NCBI RefSeq assembly: GCF_000763315.1
Contig: NZ_JPST01000024.1
Span: 1 to 32,054 of the forward strand
Length of the DNA stretch: 32,054 nt
Direction of reading: 5' to 3'
Source: Thermoactinomyces daqus
GTDB taxonomy: Bacteria; Bacillota; Bacilli; Thermoactinomycetales; Thermoactinomycetaceae
Below are positions 15,277 to 24,789 of the stretch, piece after piece. A program made the translations under genes and the position numbers. Position 1 is the first letter of the stretch, and each line of letters begins with the position of its first letter. The notes beneath the pieces are model-generated. The model made no database searches, was not told the DNA's origin, and saw only the letters and a program-made list of their open reading frames with translations.

Positions 15277-16125
15277 TCAAACTCCGGAATACGCCAAGAA
15301 ACCGCCATCCACCGGAATAGTAATCCCGGTGACAAATCCGGACATGTTTTCGTCCGCCAACCAGAGCAGCGTTCCCAACAGGTCTTCGGGGGAACCGAAT
15401 CGTCGCATCGGTGTATGAGACAGGATTTTCCGCGAGCGTTCGGTCAGGGAGCCATCTTCATTCAAGAGGAGACTGCGGTTTTGTTCCGTCAGAAAAAAAC
15501 CGGGGGCAATGGCATTGACCCTGATCCCGACATCAGCCATATGAACGGCCAGCCATTTCGTGAAATTTTCGATTCCCGCTTTCGCCGCACTGTAAGCCGG
15601 AACCTTTGTCATGGGGCTCGGTGCGCTCATCGACGACATATTGATCACAATGGCCCCTTTTCTGCTGATCATTTTTCGCGTAAAAACCTGAGTCGGAATC
15701 ACCGTTCCCAGCAAATTCAGGCTGAACACATATTGAAATCCTTCCGGGCCCAAGTCGAAAAATGTCTTCACTTCCTCCTGCCCGAGATCGCTGATCTTCA
15801 GCGTTTCATGTGTTGTAATGCCCTCGGGGTGGTTTCCGCCGGCACCGTTGATCAAAATGTCACAAACGCCCAATTCCTCCGTCACAATCTTTTCCGCCCG
15901 CTTGACGCTTTCCGCATCCAGGACGTCGCAGGAAACAGCAATCGCTTCACCGCCCGATCTTCTTATCTCCTCCGCGACTTTTTCACCTTTCTCCCGATTG
16001 CGATTCAAAATCGCGACCTTGACTCCTTGCCTGCCGAGCTCCCTGGCCATCGCGCTGCAAAGGACGCCGCTGCCGCCGGTGATCACGGCCACCTTTCCCT
16101 TTAAATTCCCGTTGACTGGCAGCAT
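15277..16125 (-). CDS. SDR-family oxidoreductase, D-mannonate oxidoreductase-like
   Basis: 282 aa. NAD(P) site [16 protein letters not shown] (a GxxxxAxA variant of the usual GxGxxG pattern), NGAGG core and catalytic Ser...Tyr-Ala/Ser-Ala-Ala-Lys in NMSSMSAP...AYSAAKAG. The insertion after [10 protein letters not shown] is typical of the UxuB/YjmF group that reduces D-fructuronate to D-mannonate. AGGAGG stands before the ATG. It is the last gene of the pentose operon, 101 bases after araD. A sugar-acid dehydrogenase is not needed for the basic arabinose route, so it may serve a side route or another substrate of the same polymers. Assignment to SDR is firm; the substrate is inference. Confidence 0.8.
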   Translation of the reverse strand: MLPVNGNLKGKVAVITGGSGVLCSAMARELGRQGVKVAILNRNREKGEKVAEEIRRSGGEAIAVSCDVLDAESVKRAEKIVTEELGVCDILINGAGGNHPEGITTHETLKISDLGQEEVKTFFDLGPEGFQYVFSLNLLGTVIPTQVFTRKMISRKGAIVINMSSMSAPSPMTKVPAYSAAKAGIENFTKWLAVHMADVGIRVNAIAPGFFLTEQNRSLLLNEDGSLTERSRKILSHTPMRRFGSPEDLLGTLLWLADENMSGFVTGITIPVDGGFLAYSGV

Positions 16126-16226
16126 CTTCTTCCTCCTCCTCTTTTCGTGAAGATGTGTTGCAGTCCGGTTCGCGGATGATCAAATGCTTTCTCAGCAAGG
16201 AATCCCGGATATCCCACAGTGTTCCG

Positions 16227-16922
16227 TCATCCTTGCCCGTAGTACGCATGCACACCATGTTTGCGCAGATAATGTTTATCCAGCAGAAATTGGCTGACCG
16301 GGGTAACCGCCGGGTTCAGCTGGCAGGTATGGAAGGATATTTTGGCGATTTCCTCCAGCACGACGGCGTTGTGAACGGCATCTGCAGCATCTTTTCCCCA
16401 ACAGAAGGGCGCGTGCTGGTATACGAGAACGCCGGGTATATTCGCCGGATCAATCTCCTTCTCCTGAAACGTTTCAATGATGACCTTTCCCGTTTCGTGT
16501 TCATACGCCCCCTGAATCTCATCAGAGGTCATTTCCCGTGTACAGGGAATCTCTCCATAAAAATAATCGGCGTGCGTGGTTCCAAGCACAGGAATCGGCC
16601 TGCCAGCCTGTGCCCATCCCGTCGCCCAAGGGGAATGTGTGTGCACAATTCCGCCGATCACAGGAAACGCTCGATATAAGGCCAAGTGCGTCGGAGTATC
16701 GGAAGAAGGTTTCAACTTCCCTTCCACCTGATTTCCATCCAGATCAACAACGGCCAGATCCTCGATCTTCATCTTTTCGTAAGGTACCCCGCTTGGCTTG
16801 ATGACGACCAGCCCCTTCTCCCTGTCGATTCCGCTCACGTTCCCCCAGGTAAAAGTGACCAAACCGTGGAGAGGAAGCTGCTTATTGGCTTCCAGAACCT
16901 CCCGTTTCAGCTGTTCGAGCAA
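16227..16922 (-). CDS. araD: L-ribulose-5-phosphate 4-epimerase
   Basis: 231 aa, the normal size. It converts L-ribulose-5-phosphate to D-xylulose-5-phosphate, the exit to the pentose phosphate pathway. The class II aldolase-type zinc ligands are in place: Asp75 (SSDTPTH), His94 and His96 (HTHSPWAT), His170 (QHAPFCWG). WGNVSG and KPSGVPYE form the phosphate site. The start is TTG with AGGAGG 8 bases upstream. It follows araB by 22 bases, so both are surely co-transcribed. Confidence 0.95.
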   Translation of the reverse strand: MLEQLKREVLEANKQLPLHGLVTFTWGNVSGIDREKGLVVIKPSGVPYEKMKIEDLAVVDLDGNQVEGKLKPSSDTPTHLALYRAFPVIGGIVHTHSPWATGWAQAGRPIPVLGTTHADYFYGEIPCTREMTSDEIQGAYEHETGKVIIETFQEKEIDPANIPGVLVYQHAPFCWGKDAADAVHNAVVLEEIAKISFHTCQLNPAVTPVSQFLLDKHYLRKHGVHAYYGQG

Positions 16923-16944
16923 CTCCGGTCCCTCCTCTGAAGCT

Positions 16945-18654
16945 CTATTCGTTCTCCGCTCCTTCGCTCGGCGCAGACCGATCTCCGTTTGCGGTTGCCG
17001 TTTTCTTGATCTGTTTCAGTCTTTTCATCACGTTATTTTCACCGCGGCCAAAGTAGTCGTAAAGTTTTTTGTACTCTTGATACAGCTTTTCGTAAACGGC
17101 TGCATGTTCCGGCAACGGCTTATAATACTCATCTTTTACTTTCGCCATTTTCCTCGCCGCCTCAACAATCGAATCGTACCCGCCCCGCTCCTTTCCGGCC
17201 GCCACTGCTCCAAACATGGCGGCTCCGAGGGCCGGCGTTTGCGCTGAGGCCGAAACGCGGATTTCCATGTTAAGCACATCGGCATAAATTTGCATCATCA
17301 GGCGGTTTTTTTCCGCAATGCCACCCGCCGCGTAAAGTTCATGGATGGGAACCCCGTGCTCCCTGAATGTTTCCACAATCATTCGGGTGCCATAGGCAGT
17401 CGCTTCGATCAGGGCGCGGTAAATTTCTTCCGGCTTCGTATGCAGGGTTGCTCCGACAATCACTCCGGTCAAATCGGCATCGACCAGTGTTGAACGGTTG
17501 CCGTTCCACCAGTCGAGCGCGATGAGACCGCTTTCACCGGGGTTCAGGAGGCTCGCCTTTTCCGTGAGTAGCTGGTGAATATCAATCCCCCGCTCTTTGG
17601 CTTCTTCCATATAACGGGCGGGCACACCGTTTTCAACGAACCATTCAAAGTGGTCTCCGACACAGGATTGCCCTGCCTCATAGCCGATCAGTCCCTGAAT
17701 CACCCCGTCTTCAACCGCTCCGCAGATCCCGGGAACAGCCTTTTTTTCTTCACCGAGCAAAATATGGCAGGTGGAAGTGCCCATGATCATCAGCATTTTG
17801 CCCGGTTCGGTAATTCCCACAGCCGGCGCCGATACATGTGCATCGACATTGCCTACGGCCACGGCCGTTCCGGGCTTTAATCCCGTTAATTTCGCTGCCT
17901 CCGCCGTAAGTTCGCCCGCCTTGGAGCCGATCGGATAGAGATCCGTACTCAATTTCTCTTCGACGAGTGTTGCCAGACGCGGATCGAGTGATTGAAAGAA
18001 CTCCCGGGACGGATACCCTTCTTGTTTATCCCAAATCGCCTTGTATCCGGCTGTGCAACTGTTCCGCTTCACTTCTCCCGTGAGCCTGGAAACCACCCAG
18101 TCGGTCGCTTCAAGCATCTGATCCGCCGCTTCATAAACCTCCGGAGCTTCATTCAGGATTTGCCAGATTTTCGGGATCAGCCATTCGGAAGAAATCTTGC
18201 CCCCATACCGCTGCAAAAATTTCTCTCCCCGCTGCTTTGCAATTTCATTCAAGCGATTCGCCTCTTCCTGCGCGGCATGATGCTTCCATAACTTCACATA
18301 ACTATGCGGATTCTTTTTAAATTCTTCCTTCATGCACAACGGAATCCCGGCGGCATCAACCGGAAGCATGGTGCAGGAAGTGAAATCGATTCCAATCCCG
18401 ATCACATCATCAGCTGAAACCGCCGCTTTCTGCAATACTTCCGGGATGGTGACCTGCAAAACCTCCAGATAGTCCGCAGGATGTTGCAGAGCCCAATCCG
18501 GCTCCAATTTGGTCATGCCATCCGGCAAATATCGATCGATTACCCCATGGGTATACGCTTTGATCGCGGTTGCGATTTCCTTTCCTGTTTCCACTTCCAC
18601 CAGCACGGTTCTCCCTGACAGGGTGCCAAAGTCAACACCAATGCTGTATTTCAT
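16945..18654 (-). CDS. araB: L-ribulokinase
   Basis: 569 aa, FGGY kinase family. It phosphorylates L-ribulose with ATP. The N-terminal lobe opens with [19 protein letters not shown] (ATP-binding fold) and has the ribulokinase-specific [14 protein letters not shown]; the C-terminal lobe has [10 protein letters not shown] and the [14 protein letters not shown] site. Length and motifs fit AraB better than xylulo- or gluconokinase. GAGGAG lies 4 bases before the ATG. It lies between araR (upstream in transcription) and araD. The last 25 residues are a charged tail, perhaps variable. Confidence 0.95.
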   Translation of the reverse strand: MKYSIGVDFGTLSGRTVLVEVETGKEIATAIKAYTHGVIDRYLPDGMTKLEPDWALQHPADYLEVLQVTIPEVLQKAAVSADDVIGIGIDFTSCTMLPVDAAGIPLCMKEEFKKNPHSYVKLWKHHAAQEEANRLNEIAKQRGEKFLQRYGGKISSEWLIPKIWQILNEAPEVYEAADQMLEATDWVVSRLTGEVKRNSCTAGYKAIWDKQEGYPSREFFQSLDPRLATLVEEKLSTDLYPIGSKAGELTAEAAKLTGLKPGTAVAVGNVDAHVSAPAVGITEPGKMLMIMGTSTCHILLGEEKKAVPGICGAVEDGVIQGLIGYEAGQSCVGDHFEWFVENGVPARYMEEAKERGIDIHQLLTEKASLLNPGESGLIALDWWNGNRSTLVDADLTGVIVGATLHTKPEEIYRALIEATAYGTRMIVETFREHGVPIHELYAAGGIAEKNRLMMQIYADVLNMEIRVSASAQTPALGAAMFGAVAAGKERGGYDSIVEAARKMAKVKDEYYKPLPEHAAVYEKLYQEYKKLYDYFGRGENNVMKRLKQIKKTATANGDRSAPSEGAENE

Positions 18655-18856
18655 ACATCTCCTCCCCTCCGGCGATCCGAATGCACTGGTTTACACACTC
18701 ACGGACTGCTTCTTTACCGTTCTCCATTGTTCCGAATGATCCGTCTGTTTCTGCGATTCCGGATCCCCCCAACCGGGATGGCGGGGCGCAAGTTTCGTTT
18801 CCTCCATCGTCCCGCGCCTCACGCCCGCCGGCTTTGCAACTGAAGCATGTCGTTTT

Positions 18857-19942
18857 TTACTTTGTACCGCCCCATTTTCCCGTGGAACTTCTCACAACCA
18901 ATTCCGGCTGAAAGACGAACGACTCGATGGCATGACCCCGGTCTCCTTTTTCAACCGCTTCGATCAGCAATTTGGCGGCCATCTCCCCCATCTGCATCTT
19001 CGGATGCTTGATCGTGGTCAACTTCACTTCGGATGCTTCTGCCAACAAAGAATCGTCGTATCCGACAACCGAAATGTCCTGCGGCACCTTCAAAGCCAGC
19101 TCGCGGATCACATCGAGAATGGAGAGAGCGATTTCATCGTTATAGCAAAAGACGGCTGACGGCCTGTCTCTCTCCCTCATCAAACGGGCAAACGCCATTC
19201 TCGGTTTTTCCTCTTTTTCTTCTGTTCCATAGGAAATGACCATTCCGGGCTGAACTGGCAATCCGGCCTCCCTGTGCGCTCTGAAAAAACCTTTCATCCG
19301 TTTGATGCCTTGCAGATCATCTGTCTTAAACAACCCGGCAATCCTCCGATGACCAAGCTCAATCAGGTGCCTTCCCGCAAGGTAACCTCCAAGCTCATCA
19401 TCCATCGTCACACTGGGCGGTTGCAGATTGGGATAATAAGCATTAATCATGATATAAGGAATGCGCTTTTGTTCCAGGGTCAGGTAATAATCAAGGTTCT
19501 CATTGTACAGGGCGGTCTTGGTCGGCTCCAGAATCAGACCGTCCACCTGTTTATCCAGCATCATCTGCAAACACTCTTTTTCATCTTCCGGCCGGTTGTT
19601 GGTACTGGCGAGCAAAATGCCGTATCCCTTGGTGTTTAAATATGATTCCGCTCCACGTATAATGGACGGAAAAATGTAATCCGATATATATGTGGTGATA
19701 ATTCCGATTATTTTGTTGGATCTTTTTCCCGGAAAACCGTTGTAAAATGTCCCGCGCCCCTGCTCTCGGTACAGCCAGCCCTCATAAACCAAATCTCCGA
19801 TCGCCTGGCGGATGGTATGCCGGCTGACCTGAAACAAATCAGCCAGTTCATGTTCGGATTTGATTTTTTGATGCGGCTTGACTTCCCCGTTAACCAGCCA
19901 AGCTTTAATCGTTTCTTTTACCTTGCTCCGTTTTGTGGCCAT
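18857..19942 (-). CDS. araR: Arabinose-type repressor AraR (GntR HTH plus LacI-type sensor)
   Basis: About 361 aa, matching AraR of Bacillus. The N-terminal GntR-type winged helix (about residues 1-70: HELADLFQVSRHTIRQAIGDL) is joined to a LacI/periplasmic-binding-type sensor (about 85-355) that would bind L-arabinose. ATG 19942 is used because AAGGTGG precedes it; a GTG three codons earlier overlaps the ribosome site. Two boxes matching the AraR target lie at 23828-23873 at the head of the operon. The gene lies inside the operon, between the transporter accessory gene and araB, so it is probably autoregulated; a local promoter at about 19980 may also drive it. Confidence 0.9.
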   Translation of the reverse strand: MATKRSKVKETIKAWLVNGEVKPHQKIKSEHELADLFQVSRHTIRQAIGDLVYEGWLYREQGRGTFYNGFPGKRSNKIIGIITTYISDYIFPSIIRGAESYLNTKGYGILLASTNNRPEDEKECLQMMLDKQVDGLILEPTKTALYNENLDYYLTLEQKRIPYIMINAYYPNLQPPSVTMDDELGGYLAGRHLIELGHRRIAGLFKTDDLQGIKRMKGFFRAHREAGLPVQPGMVISYGTEEKEEKPRMAFARLMRERDRPSAVFCYNDEIALSILDVIRELALKVPQDISVVGYDDSLLAEASEVKLTTIKHPKMQMGEMAAKLLIEAVEKGDRGHAIESFVFQPELVVRSSTGKWGGTK

Positions 19943-19977
19943 ATTTTCCACCTTTACAATGAATTAGTCACACAGCC

Positions 19978-19986
19978 AGTATACCA
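19978..19986 (-). promoter_or_regulatory. Possible extended -10 promoter of araR
   Basis: Minus strand TGGTATACT carries an extended -10 (TG one base before TATACT) about 35 bases upstream of the araR start. No good -35 box or AraR box is seen here. Confidence 0.35.
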
Positions 19987-20118
19987 TACAGGAAAGCAGC
20001 CCCGACCCCGCAATATCACCCAATGAACAGGCGCGATTCCGCCACGGCGACCTTCAGGCTTACAGCCGTTTCCGAACCGTTGACCCTCCATCGCTATCGC
20101 TTACGCTTTTCCAACGCC

Positions 20119-20370
20119 TCAATGGGTTCTTTCCGAAACTGACGTTTCCTTCATTTTCGCCAAACCCACTCTCTTTCGAAGTGAAGCCGCCAAGAAAACC
20201 AAACCGAAGAGGAAAATCACAATTCCCCACCAGAGGTTGATGTTCCAACCGTGGAGCACCGCTTTCTGCGGATTGTAGAGAAATCCGTAAACCCCGAGAA
20301 TCACCCCGTAAATCACGAAGAGAAGGCCAATCAGAAACCGAAGGTCATAAAACAGACTTGAATCTTTCAT
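20119..20370 (-). CDS. Small two-pass membrane protein beside the symporter
   Basis: 83 aa with two membrane helices (about 12-32 and 46-64). DLRFLIGLLFVIYGVILGVYGF is a pattern I associate with small proteins encoded directly after sodium:solute symporters. It follows the symporter by 11 bases and is probably translated with it. It may stabilise or assist the symporter; this is inference from position. Confidence 0.7.
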   Translation of the reverse strand: MKDSSLFYDLRFLIGLLFVIYGVILGVYGFLYNPQKAVLHGWNINLWWGIVIFLFGLVFLAASLRKRVGLAKMKETSVSERTH

Positions 20371-20381
20371 CGGAAGCCCTC

Positions 20382-21999
20382 CTACCAGAACCAGATATTA
20401 AAGCCGATAAAGAAGAGACAGAGGATTAAGGCGATATAACCGGGACGCTTGTACCAGGCAAGATCGTCATAGGTCGGGTACGCCCCGCGGCTGTATACGA
20501 CTCCTTTCAGCTCTTCCGCCGGCTTCTGTTTGGTGAAGAAACTGACCAGGACGGTGATCAGGAAGGCAACCAGCCATGCCCACCAGGCACGCCAGAAATT
20601 GCCCGCCTGCGGACTGGAATAAAAGTTGTCGGGAAGAGCCACGTACAGGATCAATGCTGTGGCAATACCTGAAACCAATCCCCAAAATCCTCCCCAGGGC
20701 GTCGCTCTTCTCCAAAACATTCCGAGCAGGAAGGTGGCGAACAAGGGCGCATTGAAGAACGAGAACAATGTCTGCATATAATCCATCACACTGGGAAAAT
20801 CAGCAGCTACATAAGCAGCGCCGATGCTGATCAGGACACCGACAATAACGGTCCGCCGACCCATTTTGACATAATGTTGGTCACTGGCCCGTTTATTGAT
20901 GTAAGCCTGATAAATGTCATATGTCCAGACCGTGGTGAATGCGGTTACATTTCCCGCCATGCCGCTCATGAAACTGGCCAGCATCGCGGTCAAACCGAGC
21001 CCCAGAATACCCGGGGGGGTAATACCGTTCAATCAGGAGAGGCAAAGCCAGATTGTAGCTTGGCCCGTCCGGCTTGCCGATATCGGGAAAGATGACGGCG
21101 GCTATTAAACCGGGGATGATGACCAGAAAAGGGACAAGCATTTTGAAGAAAGCGGCATAAATCGGCGTATTTTGTGCAGAACGCATGTTTTTGGCGGCGA
21201 ATGCCCGTTGCACCACGAGAAAATCGGTTGTCCAGTAGCCGAAGGAAATGACAAATCCCAGTCCCAGCACCACACCAAGCCAGTTGATGCCCATCGCATT
21301 TTCCCCGTTGCTCCCCAGATTGGACCACAGGTGGGTAAAGCCTTCAGGAAGGCGATGCGCCATCCCGGCCCATCCTCCCAGTTCGTGCATGCCCAGAATC
21401 GGGATCAGCAAAAGCCCAAGCCAGATGAGGAAGAACTGGATCACTTCCGTAAAGATGGAGGAAGTCAATCCGCCCAACCCGACGTAAATCAACACCACGA
21501 CCGCGGAAATCAAAATGCTGGTATTGATCGACCAGCCAACCAGAACCTGAAGAATCAGCGCCATTGAGTAGAGGCTGACCCCTGACAGCAAGACTGTCAT
21601 AACGGCAAACGTAATCGCATTGACAGCCCGGGTCGCCTCATTGTAACGGATTTTCAGATATTCCGGCACTGACCGTACCCGGGAAGCATAGTAAAAAGGC
21701 ATCATGTACAGGCCGAGAAACAACATGGCCGGAATCGCACCGATCCAATAGAAGTGGGAAGTCAGCATGCCATACTCGGCACCGTTGGCCGCCATCCCCA
21801 GCACTTCAATCGTCCCGAGGTTGGCCGAGAGAAAAGCGAGGCTGGTAATCCACGTTGGAATCGATCGGCCGGACAGGAAGAAATCATCTCCCGTCTTCAT
21901 GCGATTTTTCAGTAAAAACCCAATCCCGAGAACAAAAACGAAGTAGATGGCAACAATGAAGTAATCTATGAGACTGGCATTGAGCAAAGCGTGCTTCAT
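20382..21999 (-). pseudogene. Sodium:solute symporter (SSS/SGLT-like), frameshifted at a G/C run
   Basis: Repaired length is about 538 aa, normal for SSS sugar transporters, with about 13-14 membrane helices. The N-terminal half carries YFVFVLGIGFLLKNR, FLSGRSIPTW and SVPEYLKIRYN, typical of the SGLT-like group. The frame breaks at the seven-base G run 21013-21019 (C on the coding strand). With one C fewer the join reads ERYYPPGILGLGLTAMLASF with no gap. It lies between the isomerase and its small partner gene, so it should bring L-arabinose or a related sugar in with sodium ions. A one-base change in a seven-base run could be mutation, reversible slippage or a sequencing error. Confidence 0.85.
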
Positions 22000-22032
22000 A
22001 TCGGTTCCCCCTGTCCCCTTCTCAAAAGAAAA

Positions 22033-23463
22033 TTACCCTCTGTGATGATAGACGCTCCAACCCAAATACTTGCCCATAGCCTCTTCCAACGCTTCTGCCG
22101 TCTGGCTCAAATTGACGGCCACATGGTGCTCAAAGCCCCGTTCGCAGATGTACCGTAACAACCCCTGCAGGTTGGGAATCCGGACCACTCCATACCCGCC
22201 GAAGGTCAAGAGGGGATCGTTTGTCAGTTCTCCCTCACCCACATAAGCTTCCAGCTTTCCGCTGAGGTCATTGGTTGAAACCCGTGCATAGGTGAAAGCT
22301 CCCGGCTTAACCCGTCCAACTACAGTACCGTAAGTATTTTCCTTGCCCACAGTTCCCGCGATAATCTCCTGATAGTCCATCGATGCTTCAGCAAATACAT
22401 CTTTGGGCAGGTTGCTGCAATGGAAGATCACGGCTTTATCCGGATCATCGCCATAGTTGTTATTCCAGTCAACAATTGCACTCGGCCGGTTGGCTGCTTC
22501 CTGAAGAGCGTACATCCCGACCAATCCCGGAACATCCACCTCGCAGGCGCTGGGCAGGAGATTATTGCTCATAATGCTCATGATCGTACAGGGAACAACA
22601 CCGAAATATTCCTCCATCGAAGTCCAGCACTGAATCGCCGTCGCCGACAGATCGCAGTCTGTCATCCAGCGGTCAATCACCACGCCCAATTTGGACATGC
22701 GCAGCATACTCTCTTCCGGAATCCCTTTGGTGTCGATATAAGTGCGAATCTCCTCCAATTTCTGTTTGACCGCAGAGTCTTCATCCGACAAACGGTTGGC
22801 CCTTCCCAAAATTTCGGACAAATCGATTGTTTCCACACTGATCCCGTTTGCCTCAAGCAGTTTCTCACTGTAACGGACGGTGTTGAAATCAGCAGGCCTT
22901 GCCCCGATGGCGCCGATCCGCAGCCGTTTGAGACCTTTCACCACCCGGCAGATGCCGGCAAACTTATGCAGATCCCTGCGGAATTCCAAACTGTCCGGAT
23001 CAACCGTATGCCGTGTCGTCAGCGTGTAGGGAATCCGGTATTGAGCGAGGTTATTACAGACTGAGATCTTCCCGCAAAAACTGTCTCTCCGGTCCTGAAC
23101 CCTCATCTTTGAAGGATCATCGGCAAAAGCGTGTACAAGAACAGGCACATTTAATTCAGCCAGTCGCAGGGTGTTGGCAATCGACTTTTCATCCCCGAAA
23201 TTGGGGAGAGTAACCAGAATGCCGTCGATCTCCTCCCGGTGCCGCCGGAAGAGGTTGGCGCATTTCCTTGCATCTTCCAGCGTTCCCACCGCCCCGTATC
23301 TCGTCTCTTCCGGGGAAAGAATCACCGCTTTGAAGCCTTCCTCTTGCAACACCTGGATGATCTTTTTCCTGCCCTCTTCGCAAAGATGTCCCGGAAAAAA
23401 ACCACGGTTGCCGACGATCACCCCCAATGTCACCTTCCGCTCCCGACCGTTCTTCACTCCCAT
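22033..23463 (-). CDS. L-fucose/L-arabinose isomerase family protein
   Basis: 476 aa from ATG 23463 (AGGAGG 8 bases upstream). It belongs to the L-fucose/L-arabinose isomerase superfamily (COG2407-like) and not to the classic AraA family: LGVIVGNRGFFPGHLCEEGR at the N-terminus, a Rossmann-like region with ILVTLPNFGDEKS, and C-terminal NLLPSACEVDVPGLVGMYAL and AVIFHCSNLP. A Glu in ACEVD and a His in FHCSN are likely metal or catalytic residues. It is the first gene of an operon that has AraB and AraD but no other isomerase, so it most likely supplies the L-arabinose to L-ribulose step (inference). Family assignment is firm; the exact sugar is not. Confidence 0.85.
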   Translation of the reverse strand: MGVKNGRERKVTLGVIVGNRGFFPGHLCEEGRKKIIQVLQEEGFKAVILSPEETRYGAVGTLEDARKCANLFRRHREEIDGILVTLPNFGDEKSIANTLRLAELNVPVLVHAFADDPSKMRVQDRRDSFCGKISVCNNLAQYRIPYTLTTRHTVDPDSLEFRRDLHKFAGICRVVKGLKRLRIGAIGARPADFNTVRYSEKLLEANGISVETIDLSEILGRANRLSDEDSAVKQKLEEIRTYIDTKGIPEESMLRMSKLGVVIDRWMTDCDLSATAIQCWTSMEEYFGVVPCTIMSIMSNNLLPSACEVDVPGLVGMYALQEAANRPSAIVDWNNNYGDDPDKAVIFHCSNLPKDVFAEASMDYQEIIAGTVGKENTYGTVVGRVKPGAFTYARVSTNDLSGKLEAYVGEGELTNDPLLTFGGYGVVRIPNLQGLLRYICERGFEHHVAVNLSQTAEALEEAMGKYLGWSVYHHRG

Positions 23464-23827
23464 ATCTCCTTCCTCCTCTGCATGTTCTGTTTTATCTTGC
23501 ATGACGAGTCAACTCCGGATCCATTGCCTGATCCACCTTGCACGGCAGAACCGCCGGCCGGTCAATGAAAATCCCCGCTCCCGGCCCGCCATCCGGCAAT
23601 TGATTGTGAACATACCTGCGCTCCTTCATCTCATCGGGTGAAACAACCTGCAAATGTCCATACAACCGGCCGTACCAGTGACTCCCTGATTTTCTTAGCT
23701 GCTGTCGTTTTCCACGTTCTCCATTCTCCCCCCATTCCGCCAACACCATAATTGAAGCGCTTTCAACAAATGCTGTACGAATTTGGCCCGTTTCTTCCGA
23801 CAAAACGAGGGATAACGAACGCCATCA
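23464..23827. other. Long untranslated leader of the pentose operon
   Basis: About 360 bases between the isomerase start and the AraR boxes. The minus-strand open frame across 23492-23803 has no ribosome site and no protein-like pattern, so I do not count it as a gene. It contains a cre-like palindrome (listed separately). No riboswitch or attenuator is recognised. Confidence 0.5.
23752..23765. promoter_or_regulatory. cre-like site in the pentose operon leader
   Basis: TTGAAGCGCTTTCA, within the near-palindrome TTGAA-GCGC-TTTCAA, matches the cre consensus TGWAANCGNTNWCA at 12 of 14 positions. It lies about 110-120 bases downstream of the predicted transcription start, where CcpA would block elongation. 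Confidence 0.5.
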
Positions 23828-23873
23828 ATTTGTACGTACAAGTTAGTCCGATAATCATCTTGTACGACCAACT
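23828..23873. promoter_or_regulatory. Two AraR operator boxes, 30 bp apart
   Basis: ATTTGTACGTACAAGT (23828-23843) is a nearly perfect palindrome matching the known Bacillus AraR target core TTGTACGTACAA. A second, weaker box (TCTTGTACGACCAACT, 23858-23873) starts exactly 30 bases on, about three helical turns, which suits cooperative binding. The weaker box covers the predicted transcription start. The araR gene is in the same operon. Confidence 0.85.
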
Positions 23874-23880
23874 TATTTGA

Positions 23881-23909
23881 ATACTAACACAACGATTATT
23901 ATTTGACAA
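23881..23909 (-). promoter_or_regulatory. Sigma-A promoter of the pentose operon
   Basis: On the minus strand TTGTCA (-35, 23909-23904), 17 bases, then TAGTAT (-10, 23886-23881). Transcription would start about 23874, at the edge of the second AraR box. Confidence 0.8.
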
Positions 23910-23999
23910 TATGAATTTATAAAAAAATAGTAGTATTCAGATCAAATTACATATACAAACCCGCCCCAACAGGCTGTCTTCGAGCAAAAAAAAGACTTG

Positions 24000-24032
24000 A
24001 TTCTTCCTTCAACACATCAAAAGGGGAAGGAT
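24000..24032 (-). terminator. Terminator of the spore-coat operon
   Basis: ATTCTTCC (24000-24007) pairs, with one wobble, with GGAAGGAT (24025-24032). On the minus strand it is followed after a few bases by TTTTTTTT. It lies about 25 bases beyond the stop of the alpha-crystallin gene. Confidence 0.6.
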
Positions 24033-24056
24033 TCATTTTTTATGACAAGCCATAGA

Positions 24057-24512
24057 TTAAGCGTGCTGAATCATGATTTCCGTAAAGTTGTTTCTTTTAT
24101 CTTTAGGAATGTAAATCTCCAACATTCCATTTTTATAATGTGCCTCACTCCCCTCGCAGTCGCCTCTCACCGGCAGCGTAATCAATTCTTTGTCTTCGTT
24201 GATCCCGGTGATCATCAACCGATTCACGTCCAAAAAGAGGCGAATATCCTTCACATCGGTATTTTCCGGTGTCGGCACTTGTACGACCATCTTGTCATTT
24301 TGCTCTGAAATATGATATTGTTTCGGGATCGAATACGATTTTTGCAGGTCATGATTTTCTGAAAAGGCTTTGTCGAGCGAAGTCTTGATGATCTCTTCCA
24401 TCCAGTTGAAATCCACGGAAAAAAGGGAACGGCCAGTTCCGCCTGAAGCCTCCTGGAACATCCGGTTCATCTCTTCCCAATGAAATCCCCAAATATTTTT
24501 ATCTTCTCTCAT
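24057..24512 (-). CDS. Alpha-crystallin (Hsp20) domain protein, probable spore-coat protein
   Basis: 151 aa with GGGAGAG 7 bases before the ATG. The C-terminal 90 residues have the alpha-crystallin pattern: YHISEQNDKMVVQVPTPENT, VKDIRLFLDVNRLMITG and AHYKNGMLEIYIPK, the last matching the conserved A-x-x-x-n-G-v-L-x-I-x-x-P strand. The N-terminal 60 residues are specific to this protein. It lies last in an operon with three GerPA/F-like proteins. In Bacillus, coat proteins CotM and CotP have this domain, so a coat role is likely; a general chaperone is the alternative. Confidence 0.75.
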   Translation of the reverse strand: MREDKNIWGFHWEEMNRMFQEASGGTGRSLFSVDFNWMEEIIKTSLDKAFSENHDLQKSYSIPKQYHISEQNDKMVVQVPTPENTDVKDIRLFLDVNRLMITGINEDKELITLPVRGDCEGSEAHYKNGMLEIYIPKDKRNNFTEIMIQHA

Positions 24513-24548
24513 CCCGTTTCTCTCCCTTCATCCTGATAAAAGCTAAAG

Positions 24549-24778
24549 TCAGGCTCCGGCATAGTTATTCGCATCAACGCTATAGTTATCCACGATATCG
24601 GAATCAAAATTGATCAGTTTTTTTGTGGCCATCCAGCTGTTCCCTTCAAAGGTCTGGAGATTCCCAATATTCTGCTTGCTGGAATTGCGATTCTGGACCA
24701 CGTTGACCCCCAGATTGATGGAACCCGATGTCGATACGGCATTGGATAAAAAAAACCGAAATGAATGGAGGCAGACAT
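24549..24778 (-). pseudogene. GerPA/GerPF-like small spore protein, frameshifted at a T run
   Basis: ATG 24778 has GGAGGG 5 bases upstream. It opens MSASIHFGFF, then the frame is lost at an eight-base T run (A run 24748-24755 on plus). One more T gives a 76-aa protein continuing LSNAVSTSGSINLGVNVVQN. This lines up closely with the next gene (24790-25026): FGF-LS-N-S-SGSI-x-G-x-N-QNRN-x-x-K. GerPA/GerPF proteins of Bacillus are about 70-75 aa and help germinants pass the coat. The lesion lies ten codons after the start, so little product is expected unless the run slips. Confidence 0.6.
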
Positions 24779-24789
24779 GAAATCCCTCC

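Noticed and set aside
15238-16104. 288-codon plus-strand open frame
   Set aside because: Antisense to the SDR gene, basic and low in recognisable motifs, with no ribosome site.
22420-23064. 214-codon plus-strand open frame
   Set aside because: Antisense to the isomerase gene, which has a clear family match.
23492-23803. 103-codon minus-strand open frame between the ara promoter and the isomerase
   Set aside because: No ribosome site, no family pattern and it covers the cre-like site; better seen as leader RNA.
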